A stretch of DNA of 64,000 nucleotides from Hortaea werneckii. Taxonomy: Eukaryota; Ascomycota; Dothideomycetes; Mycosphaerellales; Teratosphaeriaceae. Shown piece after piece: positions 18,514 through 30,934 of this stretch. The stretch spans positions 1 through 64,000 of the forward strand of contig JBAOKB010000094.1 in the NCBI GenBank assembly GCA_037044905.1, given 5' to 3'. The position numbers and the translations under genes are program-made. The first letter of the stretch is position 1. The number at the start of each line of letters is the position of its first letter. The notes below the pieces were generated by a model, which was not told where the DNA came from, searched no databases, and worked only from the letters and a program-made list of their open reading frames with translations.

Positions 18514-20590
18514 TAGGGCTATAAGAATAGCTAATAATAGGGTAGGGATAAGGTATTACCTAAAGGAGAGAGAGAGAAAAGAAGACTAGGCTAAAAGGGG
18601 GTAGATACCCTAAGGTAAGATTAACTAGTAAGGTACTATACTAGGGCGAGAAGAGACTACTAGTATACTATAACTAGAGAGGGCCCTCTAGCTAAAATAG
18701 CGACTAGTACCTAAGGAATAGCAATAATAAAAGCCCTAATAGCCTAGCTAATAGAAAGGGTATATAGGACCCCCTAGGGTAAGATAGACTAATAGGGGTA
18801 TAAACTAGAATAGGGAGAGGACATTAGTATACTATAACTAATTACTACCCTCTAGCTAAAGCGCTCTAAGCCCTATAGCCCCTTAGAGTAGTAGTCTACC
18901 TAGTAGAAGTAAGAGAGGTAGCTAAAGGAGAACATTAGCCTAATAGGTAAATAGGCTCCTACTAGTAGTCCTATATAGTAATAGTAGGTTAGAAGTATAT
19001 AGTAGTAATAGGTAGTCCTCTTACTAGAGAGCTAGACCTACTAGGTAGATCCTTAGATAGTATAGGCTCTAAGGGCTATAGGAAGAGTATTAAGTTGTCT
19101 TCTATATAAATAAGGACCTAAGAATATCTAGTAGAGATAGTCTACTATCTATTATAGTAAGTAGGAAGGTTAATATAAGTTAAATAGTATTCTAGTAGCT
19201 AGGAGGTAAGCTAGCCTTTAGGTATCCTTAGTTCTATACTAGTAGTACTATTAGATATATATATAGTTATAAATTCTATAATCGATAGAGTAAGCTACAT
19301 TTATCTATATATATATTCTATATTATATAATATTAATTTAGAACCCCTAACCCTAAGTAAAGTAAAGTTAGATTATTTAGAAGATATATATTTTGCTTTT
19401 AATACTAGAAGGAGGATATAAGTATCTTTATATACTTACTCCTAATCTTAGTCTCGCTACTCTACTAGACTCTCTAGTCCTTTCTAGTAACTTTCTTACC
19501 TAATATAACCTAAGAAAAGCTTTATATATACTATTGTAACTATTATATAGCTTATATTATAGCTATATACTATACCTAAGGAGTAAAGTATAATACTACT
19601 AGTATTTTACCTAGGACTTCTTCTACGCGAGCCTAGTATTAATATACCTAGTACTACTAAGGTAGACAAAAAATTATTATACTTAAAAGCTATATAGTCT
19701 ATTAGTTCTAAGTAGTTATAGATCTAGGAATATAATAGGCAACTATTACCTATAAAGTAAAATAATTCTTATAATAATATAGTAGCTCTTATATCTATCT
19801 TAGTATATATAGAATGTTAGCTTATATAGACTATTAGCTTTCTTAGGAAGAGACTACTTTACTATAAAGATAGAGTTATAGTATTATTAATAGTTATCCT
19901 ATATAGCATAAAGTAGTCTAAGGTACTAAAAAATAGTTAAACTATACCTCTTATACTAGTTACTAGATCTCTTCTATATAGTTCTAATTTAGCTAGAGAC
20001 TAATTTAAATACTACTAAAGATAGGAGGCCTAAATGTCGAAGACCTTAACTAGGCTATAGCTAAAGTAGTATAGCCTCTAACTTATTGCTAGAAAGTTAA
20101 AAAAGTTATAGATATTAACTTCTCTTATACGCTATTAGTCTATCTATTCTATAATATAGTCTACTAAAGACCTTAACAAGACCTCGAAAGTACGCTATCT
20201 TCTTAGTAATACGTTCTAGTTAGCTTAGCGAATATTACTTACTTATACTTTACTATATAGACTAAGCGATTTTATAGTCCTTAGTAAGTAAGAGGTCGGT
20301 TCTATAATAGAAAAGATGTTATATCCTAAGAGAATTATATATTTGTACCCTTAATATAATGCTTACAGAATATCCTAAGGACTAAACGGTATCTACTAAA
20401 GGAAGATATTACTCCTTAGGGCCTATATATAAGAGTAGCTACTAGGAATAACGTCTATCCTTTTACGTACTACATGTGCCTTACTATCTATAATAGTATT
20501 AGGCTATAGTGTCGATTATAAATAGGTTAGTTAAATTTTAGCTTAATACTTAGTAGAAGTCTCTAGGAATAAAAGAGCTCCTATCTAGTA

Positions 20591-20917
20591 TAATAGTACA
20601 TACGTGCAGCTAGGGTTCGTGCGGAGAAACCTTAAGTACAAGTATTTCGGCAATTTTCGAACTATTGTAGTGCCCTTGGCCGGCAGCTTGGCTAAGGGAA
20701 GAGTGGAGAACATAGCAGACCGAGGAGCCAGATGACATGCTAAACAACCGAAAGGATGTGTTAAACCGCTCATTGGAAAACTCTGTAGCACCTTCGTTGA
20801 ATGCTAATACGTTGATACGTATATCCACCGCATCCATTGCTCGAAGAGCAAACCTCCGCGTGCACCTGAAGAGCGCCGGAACGCACCTTTTGCAAAGAGT
20901 TGAGCTCTGTCTATCCA
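20591..20917. other. Right border of RIP island 1 and 3' flank of the next ORF
   Basis: Normal GC content returns near 20590-20610. Open frames here are short and mutually overlapping on both strands. I see no supported gene. Confidence 0.5.
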
Positions 20918-21463
20918 TCAAAAAGTCGCTCCTGGAGTCTCCATGGGCTGCAAAAGGCCCGGCAGCAGTGGCAACGCTACGTGTTTCTCGGCTTCCTTCA
21001 ATACATATTGATTGTGAAGGCCTTCTAGAGACGCTTGCAAAGGAGCCATTGCCATAAATTTCGATCGCAAAAGCGCTGTAATGCGCAGGAGTCCTCGCGC
21101 CTCGTACTGCCAAAAATGATGGACACCAGGCCCGGGCAGCGACGGTCGTGTCAGATCGAGACGGAAATGGATACCGGCTAAATATCCTTTGGTCGAGATC
21201 TTCTCGCAAGCGCTGAGAGCAGCACACCAGGCGTCGTAGTGAGGCTGCAGGATTCGTTTGCCGTACTCCATGTCGCGCCAGTCTGGAGCTTCCTGATCTA
21301 GAAGTAGGTGATAGAGGTGGATGATGACGTCCGCAGAAGTGTTTGAAGGGCATTCACGTAGTCTGGCAAACAATGCTGCAACGTCTGAGGGTCTGAAGAC
21401 TTCGAAACGCTCCGTGGGCTGCATTGTAGCGGGGTGCTCGCATGGGCCAGCGGTCGGGTTCAT
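20918..21463 (-). CDS. Hypothetical protein, family not recognised
   Basis: A 181-codon frame from an ATG at 21463. The translation looks protein-like: several Trp and Tyr, amphipathic helical segments (ADVIIHLYHLLLDQEAPDW; EARGLLRITALLR) and a Leu/Pro-rich tail ending in TPGATF. No domain is recognised and no signal peptide or membrane segment is seen. A longer frame overlaps it on the same strand (20610-21353), but it is Ser/Arg-rich and looks like a frame shadow. The gene is divergent from the hydratase relic, with 284 bp between start codons. Both sit in a 1.9-kb non-RIP island between two RIP islands, so it may itself be truncated at the 3' side. Confidence 0.5.
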   Translation of the reverse strand: MNPTAGPCEHPATMQPTERFEVFRPSDVAALFARLRECPSNTSADVIIHLYHLLLDQEAPDWRDMEYGKRILQPHYDAWCAALSACEKISTKGYLAGIHFRLDLTRPSLPGPGVHHFWQYEARGLLRITALLRSKFMAMAPLQASLEGLHNQYVLKEAEKHVALPLLPGLLQPMETPGATF

Positions 21464-21747
21464 GGCCTAGGTAGCACCTTCGGACGGGCACCAGTATAAC
21501 ATTCTTACTTCGAGCACTAGTCGCGCAAGTTTGCGATTCGGATGATGGAGATTGGATGAGGATTTGAGAAAGGAGAAGTAGTAGGAGGCAGAACTGGTCT
21601 TCTCAAGGGCCGTGCCTTTGGAAGGGTGGAGGCGCTGAGGCGGACCGGAAGTTGAGCGTGGGGAGTGCCGAGGGCTAGGCGTGGGGCAGCTCGGAGAGCG
21701 GACGACAGCGATACGGCTGCAGTGTCGCCAGCGAGACTTCATACAAG

Positions 21748-22448
21748 ATGCTGGCCGTCGCAACCGCAAGAAGCCAGCTCGGCCGCCATGGCGTTGTGCA
21801 AGGACAATGGCTGAAGACTGTGGTGGGAGCAAGAAGACATGCTTCATCTCTGGGCTCCGCAATCAAGATCTCCAGCATTCCGGCACCGCACGCTGGAAGC
21901 ATTACCGTCCTATCGCTTGATCGACCGAAAGCGCGCAATGCTATCTCGAAGCAATTGCTGAACGAGCTGAATGGAGTGGTGGAAAGCTTGCATAAGGAGG
22001 GGACATCTGGCAGTACAAGAGCATTAATCTTGGCTAGTGAGAGCGACGATGCCTTTTGCGCTGGCGCGGACTTGAAGGAGCGGCTTACCATGTCGCCTAA
22101 GGAGTAAGACTATGCCCTATGTAGAAGCGAGATAGCAGGCGCTGATATATGCTGGCATAGAGTGTCTGAGTTCCTAGCCAAGCTGCGTGGAACCTTGACC
22201 CGCCTGTCTACTCTCCCCATGCCCACGATCTCTGCCATTGGTAGCACAGCTTTCGGTGGCGGACTTGAGCTAGCGCTCTGTACAAATTTCCGTGTTATGG
22301 CTTCGACAGCTCTTGTCGGTCTGCCGGAGACACGTCTAGCTATCATTCCCGGTAAGCGTGATAGTACAAGGCTTGTTACGAAGACCATTTGCTAACATAT
22401 TGCACAGGCGCCGGAGGTACCTATAGACTGCCCGCTATTATTAGCTAG
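21748..22448 (+). pseudogene. Truncated mitochondrial enoyl-CoA / 3-methylglutaconyl-CoA hydratase
   Basis: Exon 1 at 21748-22103, intron 22104-22160, exon 2 at 22161-22351, intron 22352-22407, exon 3 from 22408. The N-terminus is a mitochondrial targeting peptide (MLAVATARSQLGRHG, many Arg, no acids). Crotonase-fold motifs follow: SLDRPKARNAIS, FCAGADLKER (oxyanion-hole region), ALGGGLELAL-like FGGGLELALCTNFRV and LPETRLAIIPGAGGTYRLP. This resembles AUH, the methylglutaconyl-CoA hydratase of leucine breakdown, though another crotonase is possible. Exon 3 reads on as expected, then meets TAG at 22446-22448 and Gly-to-Ser and Arg-to-Cys changes typical of RIP, and dissolves into RIP island 2. 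The C-terminal third is missing, so the gene is dead. Confidence 0.85.
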
Positions 22449-25400
22449 AGTCGTGCTCGCGACCTTATCCTTACTAGCTGTCGCGTAAGTAGCCTAGAAG
22501 CATATTTAAAGGAGGCTAGAGGTATTTAATAGGGTTTAGATTAGGGCTATAGGGTAGCTAGTTCTAAAGCACTTTAATGCCCTAGTATAATAGCTACTTA
22601 GTCGTCCTCGCCCTATACTATTATTTAGATGCCTTTACCTTTATTATAGGTCTATACCCTATTAGTTTTATATCTTTCGTATAAATATCTAAAGCTCTAA
22701 GGCTACTTTTTACTAGCTCCCTTTTCGACGCTATACTTGTTGCTAAATAGTACTCTTAACTAGTCTCTATCTCGATTTTAGAGCGTAAAATTAAGCTAAA
22801 GCCTTACTATAGCTAGTATTAAGGCTAGTCGCCTCTTATAGCGCTAGTAATTAAGCCCTTACTCTTTAAATACGCGTTAAAAGGTAGCTATACTAAAGTT
22901 AAGCCCTATATCTCTCTAGATCTTACTATATTTAGCCTTTAGATAATTTCGTATATATTAATAGATAGATCGATTATCTCGAGGGCTATAAACCTTTAGC
23001 TAGCTAGTACGAGGGCTACTATTAAAGTGCTAGTTTGTTTTAACCTTTTTAAGAGTATTACTAATAGTTAACTTTAGTAGGCCCTTAGCTTTAGCGATCT
23101 AAGTAACTATAGAGCTAGCGCACAAGCGCCTATAGATGTGCGCTCTATTATAGCCTAAAAGTTTAAAACCTTTAGGCCTATTTAGTAAAATATTAGCTAG
23201 AATAGGACGTAGCATAGTATTGTTTTAGTAGTTTAAAATAGAGAGGTAAACGCGCTTTAAGAGCGCGTTATAGCCTATATATAGACTTTTAAGAGGTTAC
23301 TATAACTCTTATAGTACTTTAACCCTCTTTCTCTACATTTGTCTTCTATAGACGCTATTCCTTAGCTCCTCTAAGCCTAGGAGGTAGCATAATCTTCTAA
23401 GGGATATTGCTTAACCCTAAGCTTCTAGTTAGCCTAAAATGCGGAGTAGTACTATAAACATTTTTTATCTAGAGTTTGTCGATTGCTTTAACTAACGACC
23501 TACTATATCTAATGTTTATAGGCTACTTATATTATATAGTAGGCAAAGATACTCGCTAAGTAGGGTTAGTAGAGATACTAAGAGTAAACTATAGTATACT
23601 AATTCCTATAAATAGCTAATTATCTTAGATCGTTAAAGTCTATAACTACTCTTGTACCAATTAACCTCTAGTCTAATTAGAAGCGTAGACTTTAAGATCT
23701 TGTTTCTCTATAAGCTTATATAAAACGTCTATACATTAATACAAGAGTAGTTAGAGACATTATATAATATTCGAAGACTTTAAGATTACTATCTAACGAA
23801 CTTCTAAATATCCTACAATAATAATAAAACCGCGCCTACTATAGCTAGTACTATTAGTATATTAGAAGTTAGTAGCGATTGTTTTATAGTATATAACACT
23901 TATAGCATTACCTCTAGTAAGATTAATACCTATCTTAGTAAAGACATGTAAGGATTAGTCTATAAGGATTAGTACTAGATTTAAGATATCGATAGTATAG
24001 CGTAGATAGTATACTAATTCTACTAGGAAAATGTTTAACCTAGATATAAACCTAAGTTTAAAGATCTCTTTATTATCTTCGATTATAAAGAGGCAGTCTA
24101 GTAAGGTATCTTAGTTATTAATCTTGCTCTAAAACATAGTTATCCTAATACTATTAGGGAGCTACTAGGAAATGCTATTAAGACTATCGCATTATTAAGT
24201 ATTAGCTATACTTACTAGCTAGAGTAGTAAGAGATAGATAAGGAGCATAAGACTAAGCTTGTACCCTAAGACTAGTTTGCTTTATATAATCTAATATCTA
24301 ATAAAGCCGACTTTACTAAGGCAAAGATAATAATAAATCGTGGCGTTTAATATATTAGGGCTAAAGAGGATAAGGATAAGGATAAGGATAAAGAGGACGA
24401 TAATAAAGAGAACGATTAGAATAATAATAGAAACGAGGGTAAGTCTTATAAGGACTTACTAGTACTACTAAGGGAGTTCTATTATAGCGTAAAACTAGAT
24501 ACGACTATCCTTAACGAGATTGTGTCTTAATACTAAGAAATTGCCTTAAGGGACAACCTAAGTACTAAGTTCTTTATAGCTATTAACAAGCGTTATAAGA
24601 CAGATAGAGCTCTTATTACGTATGCTCCCCTAGGTTAAGATTCTTTTTGCTATAAGGGCTCTATAGTAGGCGAGATCCTAGGCTAGATATACCTTAGCTC
24701 TATAACCTAGGACAAGGCTAAGGACTTTATAGGGAGGCAATAGTAACTAAAGATATAGTAATACGAGTAGTTTATATATTAAGAGAATACTTTACCTACT
24801 TGTAAGCTAGTAGAAGATAGTCTTATTCTCTACTAGCTAGAGATTATATATAACTATTAGTTATTTTATTTATAGTATTAGCGTTTTAGGAGTAGAAGTA
24901 TTACGTATAATTCTATCGTCCTACCTATATATATTAGTTACCTATTTAATATAAATAGTACAAGATTGCGTCTAATATAAATCTCTAGCTTATTACTATT
25001 AGCATTACTATCGCTATCGATAGCTTATATAAATAATTGTACACGTCCTATTAGACATAATAACTAAATAAATAATCTAGAGAATTATAGACAAAAAGTA
25101 GTATATTAAAAGTAAGTATGCCCTTTTTATAGGATACTCCTATACTTTAGCTACTACTTATTATTAGCTTGTCCTCGAAATTAGTATGCTAGAATAGTAG
25201 CTTAAACCCTTCTCGAGATTATATATAAAGATAGGAGGAGGCGACTAATAGATCTATACTATTGTCCTTACTATATACAATAGTAATAATTAGCGTAAAT
25301 CCTATATGTCTACCTATGTTAGTAAGCTTAGAGACAGACGAGTTCGTACTTGTTTAGTAGCTAAGACATAGTATAGCTCGAAGTTTTAAGGCTAAATAGG

Positions 25401-27045
25401 TTAATAGCTTCCTCTAGTAATAGAGCTATTTGCTAGCTAGCTAATATTAGGACTCTTAAGCGCTTTACTATAAATCTAAGTATAGCTATTAGCCTATATA
25501 AACAAGAAAGGCGGTAACTCGATCTTATAGAGACTAAGCTAGAGTAATAGAAGCAAAAGCTATACTCTCGAGCCTCTACTCTTATAGAGGCTTTAACATA
25601 ATACGCTAAAGCCTTATAATATAGTAATATTTGTACGCTACTATACCTAAAGCTTTATATTATGCCTTAGAGACAATCGAGACAAAATAGGTCTATACTA
25701 CCTATAAAGGTAGTAGGACAACTCGTTATATTTAGTAAATCCTTACTCTAGTATACTAGAAATGTTTAGCCTTAGTACTATATTAGTAGTCTACAAGTAG
25801 GAGGCTAATTACTAAGGTCGAGCCTAGTAGTAGCGCCTACTAAAAGCGATTTTGTTATAAATTAGTAGGGGAACCTAGCGCCTAAGAGTTTACTATTAAC
25901 TAAGGTTAGAGAGAGATTAGTACTATTGTTAGAGTTGGGTACTTAAATAAATTTAAGACAAGACTAACCCTAATAGCGCTTCTTAGTCTCTATTACTACT
26001 ATATAGGGCACTTAACTCTATATTACTATATAAGAGTAAGCTATATGTTTTAATCTCGAGCTCTAGGTTTAAGTATGTTTCCTATATCTAGACATATACT
26101 ACTAAGCTTATTACTAATAGAAGAAGAGGTAGTATATTTAGAATACGAGATAGCTCCGAAATAGTTAGCTAATTATAGATTTAGTAGCAAATATAAAGCT
26201 TAGAATTTAGCGTACAATTAGGTAGCAAGGGCTTATTATATAGTTTATAGAACTTATAGATCTAAGGTAGGAATAGCTCGTATTAGATAAGAATTTCCGT
26301 TTTTATCTTTACTCTCTTTACTTTCGTTATTATAACTAACAACCTTAGAACCTTAGACAATACTAGTATTTATAGTAAGAAGGCTTATAACTTACAAGTA
26401 GGGATAAGATTAACCTTATAACTTATAGTCTCGCGCCTTTACTATGTCTTAGCTACTTAGTAGTAACTACCTTAAATAACTATTAGAACAAGTATAAAGT
26501 TATAAGAAGAAGAGGTAAGCTCTTAACAATACCTTTCTAAGTTTTATAGATATACTATATATAGTAAATTATGTATGCTACCTATAATTACCTTAGAAGA
26601 TTAGTTACTAGCTAGCCTATAGAGCTATTATATTATTACAAAAAAAAAACACTATTGTATCTCTAAAATCTATGCTCTATATACTTTAACGTTACGTAGA
26701 ATTTATAGATACCCCTCCCTACTTCTATATAACCTTTTATATATATTTTCTATTATACTATATAGGGTTTTAAAACCTAAAGAATTAATTTAGAATAATA
26801 ATAAGTACTAAAAACTTTTTAGTAAAAAGAATAAGAGGTTAGAAAGGTATAGAGTAGGGAATTATAGTAGCTTAAGAGCTTTAGAGCTTTAGAGGTTTAT
26901 ATAAGCAAAAAAGTCCTAGGACTCCCTTCTACCTCTCTATACCCTAATATCTTTTTATTTAGAGGTTTTTAAATTTTAATAGTATTCTAAATCGATTTTT
27001 TAGGACTAAATTGCCTATTTTATAATATAATTAGATTTAAAAGAG
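22449..27045. repeat. RIP island 2 (degenerate transposon DNA, no genes)
   Basis: About 4.6 kb of TA-rich sequence depleted in CA and TG, less extreme than island 1, with CpG-containing words still present. A plus-strand reading near 24310-24740 gives a degenerate frame with Lys/Asp repeats (GATAAG repeats at about 24369-24400) and stretches such as IAINKRYKTDRALITYAPLG broken only by TAG and TAA, so a transposon ORF once lay here. I cannot name the family. A run of ten A lies near 26640. The left edge cuts the hydratase gene; the right edge is at about 27045. Confidence 0.88.
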
Positions 27046-27391
27046 GCTTTATAGAGGTAGGGAGGGGTAGAGGATTCTATATAACTTCGAGGTGTGTAGA
27101 GCGCGGATTTCGGAGGTGCGACAGTGTTTTTTTCCGACACGATATTCCGCTGCGAGCTCTCGCGGCAACAAATATCTAAATTGTCCTACACGGAAAGTGT
27201 TTCGAATGGAGCGCGCCCGTGGACGAATTGGTGTCTCTGCCTCTGCGTAGACAAGAGGTTTCAAAGCCGCGTGCCCTTCAGTTACATTATCTTAATGGGA
27301 CAGGCGGTTGACAGAAGGGAACTGATGAGGCATGAACATGTGTGCGTAGTCGCTACCTGTTGTGCATTTTCGGGCGGGAGACTTGGCCTGA
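27046..27391. other. Intergenic border of RIP island 2
   Basis: Composition normalises at about 27075. Only short overlapping ORFs on both strands; no supported gene. Confidence 0.5.
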
Positions 27392-27889
27392 GAATCAGTA
27401 TGGAAGGGCTTTCGGATTGTCGGGTCTGGACTTTCTCTTCCAGAGACGCAACGTGAATCCCCTTCGGTCAACGATGTAGCAAATACAAAATATGATGATA
27501 TTACATCTGACACTGATGACAGAAGTGAAAGGATCATCCAAGCTGCTTACAATGAAGGCGCGCACGTGCGGGATACACGGGTTGGCTATCACGAAATTCA
27601 GAGCATCAGGATTGAGATTCATGATACAGAACATGGACGGGAATGACTTTCCTGCGTAGATGGAAGATTGATTGAGCTAGAAAAGGCCGGATGGATAGAA
27701 GTGGAAGCGATGGATCATTACACGGAAGGCGTGCTAGACTTGATAAACATGGAATGGGAGGGGTCGGAACTCTCCCTTGGAGAAGAGCAGACATTGATCA
27801 ATACGGGAGACACGAGCTATCCCGTAGAATTTGCGCCCGATGACGAAACCAACATGTGGCAGCCACCAGCCGACGAAGTAAGGTAAAAA
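27392..27889 (+). pseudogene. Possible gene relic with one internal stop
   Basis: One plus-strand frame is open from 27392 to 27643, hits TGA at 27644-27646, then continues in the same frame to about 27889. Composition on both sides of the stop is alike and protein-like: acidic, with segments DDITSDTDDRSERIIQAAY and LIELEKAGWIEVEAMDHY. This suggests the C-terminal part of a broken gene whose 5' part was lost to RIP island 2, or an unrecognised intron around the stop. No family is recognised and there is no ATG at a sensible place. Confidence 0.3.
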
Positions 27890-27974
27890 GATTTTTCCGA
27901 CGATTAGACAGAAGGGCATGATCCGGCGTGCCCTCGCTCTCAGAAGTCATGGGTATTATGAAGATAGATCGACT

Positions 27975-29151
27975 TTAGCTGCTGCTTTTACATGAGTCTG
28001 GTCCTCCCACGGCAGCACCCAACCCGGCTTCTTGCAAAGTCGGCGTAATGTTGAAGTCTGTCCTGACTGGCACCGCCTGCAGCGCTTTGGAATAGTATGA
28101 GAGTACTTGCCCGTCTGCTACCGATCGGTTACCCCGGATGTCCACTGGGAGAACGCCGCAGTGATATTCATCCTGCTGGAGCAAGAGCGCCACCTGAGTC
28201 TGATTCGTCGTCGATTCGATGGGGTATGTGTTGTTACCGGGGGTGAGGGTGAGAGATGGCAGTGTCGCATTGGCGATAAAAGTATCGTTAACGTACATGT
28301 CAATGTACACATCGCCCAGTGCAAGGGTCAGCACCGACGGATTCGGGATCATGACTTGGCCGCGAGAGTTGGCTCCAGATTCGAGTGTGTTTGAAAGGAG
28401 AGAGAAGTTGGTGACGGTAAGGCCTTTGAGTTGGTTGAGACCTGTATGGTATATTAATGTACACTTCTCCCATCTTTGAGGTGTCAGATCACTTACCTTT
28501 AATAGTCACGCTGTTGTTGTAGTCGACATTCGTACTTGGCAAGCTTCCCTGCTTCAGTCCTCCACTGCCGGTAAGGAAAACGGTGTACTCTTCGCTTCCG
28601 AGAGTGGTTTCGCAGTATCTTTCAAACTCGTCCCTGTTACCAATCACTGCCGCCTTCTGGTCGACTTGGACGACAGTTCCGTTCTTGGCGCCATCGATGT
28701 CGGGTATCCCCAGGTTGATAAAAGACCGGTCCCGGCCCTGCAGGTAAAGGGAAGCATTAAACGCCTCGAGGTCCGGATGATAGCTGGAGTCCGTAATGAA
28801 GCGACTGGTGAGGGAGACGTCTACATGGTCAGGCGTTGGGTTTAGGACTTCCTGCGATGTTATGTGCAATGTCGCTGAGTTGATGCCATCTTGCGCGATT
28901 TTCGGGTAGCCGACATAAATGCTATAGGGCCCAGCTTGTCAGCACTGTGTTCGCCGATGTACACCAATTGTCGAAAAAGCTTACACTGGCAACACGACGA
29001 CCAGGACTACAATGATAAAGATGATCAGATGCAGCCACCAGAACCTGGTGCAGTGACGGGCAAACTTCTGACCAAAAGAACGACGAGGTGTGGCGGTGGC
29101 GGCATCGGCAGCAGCCTCGCTGGGCCCCGATGAACCGAGCTTCTCTGCCAT
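27975..29151 (-). CDS. DUF3712 membrane-anchored protein
   Basis: Three exons on the minus strand: 29151-28985, 28921-28497 and 28441-27975, joined by GT...AG introns of 63 and 55 bp that keep phase (352 aa). The N-terminus is cytosolic and Ala/Ser-rich, then one transmembrane helix (about 37-55: WLHLIIFIIVVLVVVLPV). A long extracellular or lumenal part follows, with beta-rich LEA-2/DUF3712 character (ITSQEVLNPTPDHVDVSL; VTNFSLLSNT). Several N-glycosylation sites (NDT, NAT, NQT, NRS) are present. Proteins of this family are common in ascomycetes and of unknown function, with topology suggesting a role at the membrane or wall face. The start was chosen because the TM segment lies in exon 1. 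Confidence 0.85.
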
Positions 29152-30934
29152 AGCGCGGAGCGAAGTGGCGCAAGGAAAGAAGGGCAGAAAAAGAAAGAGA
29201 GTTCAACGTCTCGCAGAGATGAAGGGAGGTGGTAGATAGATAGGGGACCCAGCCGTATTATTAGCCCTCGCACGGTAGCAATCGCTTGTTAAGCGACGTT
29301 AAACAACACTGATCCCCATGGGGTTTTTAGTCCGGATGACCTTCAGGCTCCTGGACGCTGTTGTTCGCGTGGTTTAAGCCTGACAAGGCACAACCGCTAT
29401 GGTCAAGATTTGACCATCTCAACCCTTTCCATAGGCGGCGAGACGTCGGAGAAAGAAGTGGAATTGCTGGGCCCTGCTTCATTGGATTGGCTGGTCCAAA
29501 TCGCTTACCTCGTGCTAGTCGACTCCTTTACCGTTCCCGTGGTGAAGCCGAGGCAGGTCCATTTCACATGCGTCGGTCGACGATCGCGTATTTCGGAGAT
29601 GATGCTGTTGTTGGAACGCAGCGGGGCGAGATCTGCATGCGGGGATGGATGCAAATAACGAAGTCCAACAACTGTGGACTCGCACTATGTATCTAGCCCT
29701 CGTTGCTTCTCTTGACGTCAGACATGCTGTCATCCGCAAAAGATGTAGGTCATGTGAGATTATGGGACCAGACGCCACCTTTGTTGCATTCGACGGCGAA
29801 TTCCATGGGCGCGGCGACACTATGAGGAGAAGGAGAATTGAGATTTCGCTTGTCATGGGAAAGACGCACAGACGGCATCAACAGCCACCACGTTCGGCGT
29901 CGCCCGAAGCTCGACCCAGTTCATCTTGGCAGGGGCCAGGACGTAAATCCCACCGCCGCCTTATCTACGGGCAGGCACAGTGTAACCATCAAGCAATTGC
30001 CGACCCCTTTGGTGAACATGGGATGTCCATGTTAGAGCTGCACTATCACGAGGCACCGCGGTCTGCCACACGCAAGCGCAATGCCGAAACATTAGTCTAC
30101 AGGACATGACCCTATGCTCTGATCCAGTCTCGACCCAACTCCCGTTTCTACTCTGATACTACACGTGCGTGCGGGCATAGAATTACCAGGAGGTAGCATT
30201 GCATGTGTATTCTAGGGCGGTTCATGACTTCCAACCACTCGACAAAGCTGATACGACCCTTGCAATCTCACATGGCGTTCGCCCAATCCTGCGGGAGCGC
30301 TACTGTGTCAAGATTCGCAGACCGAGCCTCATCCTCCATCGGACCTTATGGGCACATCAACACAAAATGCTAGTAACGTGTAACCTTGCCTTGACGGATG
30401 ATCGAAGCACATTCACAGTGTTCATGGAAGAACAAGTCGATATACCGTCTCATTCCCATGCTCATCGACATGACGTATACAGGACAGCTACGTTGGTTTT
30501 CGCAAAGAGCGTGTTGTTGGGAGACAGGGTGGCTCTTACTGTCCTTGCTTGAGTAGCTAAGCACACTAGCATGTCGCAAAAGGCCAAGTTCTTGACATGT
30601 CCGAGCTACAGCATGCTCGCTTCAAGCCTGTTGGGTTCGCAAGTAGAGGATGCAAGCGCTCCTCGCGAGTCTCCAGCGGCTGTGTCGAGGATTGATTGGA
30701 CTCGCTTGTTGGCAAGCTGGCAATTCTATCAATCAGCGTGTCCAAGTAACGCCCTCTTAAAAGTAAGCAGCGGGCACCCACACAAGCGCCCCGGGTCCGG
30801 TGAAGCATGAGAATGCTTCAAACCCTAAACAAAATGTGGTACATGAGCCCCTTATTCATTCCTCTCACCGATCACGGTGGCCCTTCGTATACTCTACTCG
30901 ACGTCCTATTCGATCTCCCATCCGCTTTCTCGGT
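29152..30934. other. Intergenic region, 1.8 kb
   Basis: Normal base composition. Open frames are short, overlapping and without recognisable domains or splice continuity. No gene or repeat is supported. Confidence 0.55.

Larger units (their letters stand above)
13674..20590. repeat. RIP-saturated TA-rich island 1 (degenerate transposons, no genes)
   Basis: About 6.9 kb with extreme loss of CA and TG and abundant TA, TAG and CTA, while C remains in CC, CT and CG contexts. That is the pattern of CpA-directed RIP run to near completion. No reading frame of useful length survives. Recognisable pieces are a LINE-type reverse transcriptase (about 16720-17260), a 53-bp degenerate tandem repeat (14289-14556), a 25-bp tandem repeat (18440-18513) and a telomere-like motif (19344-19356). 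The right edge is at about 20590, where normal composition returns. Confidence 0.93.

Noticed and set aside
13674..20590. Alternative genetic code (TAG read as Gln)
   Set aside because: TAG codons fit Gln only because RIP turns CAG into TAG. All normal genes in the window use standard stops.
20610..21353. 247-codon minus-strand ORF
   Set aside because: Arg/Ser-rich composition of an out-of-frame translation. The overlapping 181-codon frame looks more protein-like, although I cannot fully exclude the longer one.
22449..27045. Centromere or origin in the AT-rich block
   Set aside because: RIP of transposons explains the composition, and no origin- or centromere-specific feature can be shown from sequence alone.
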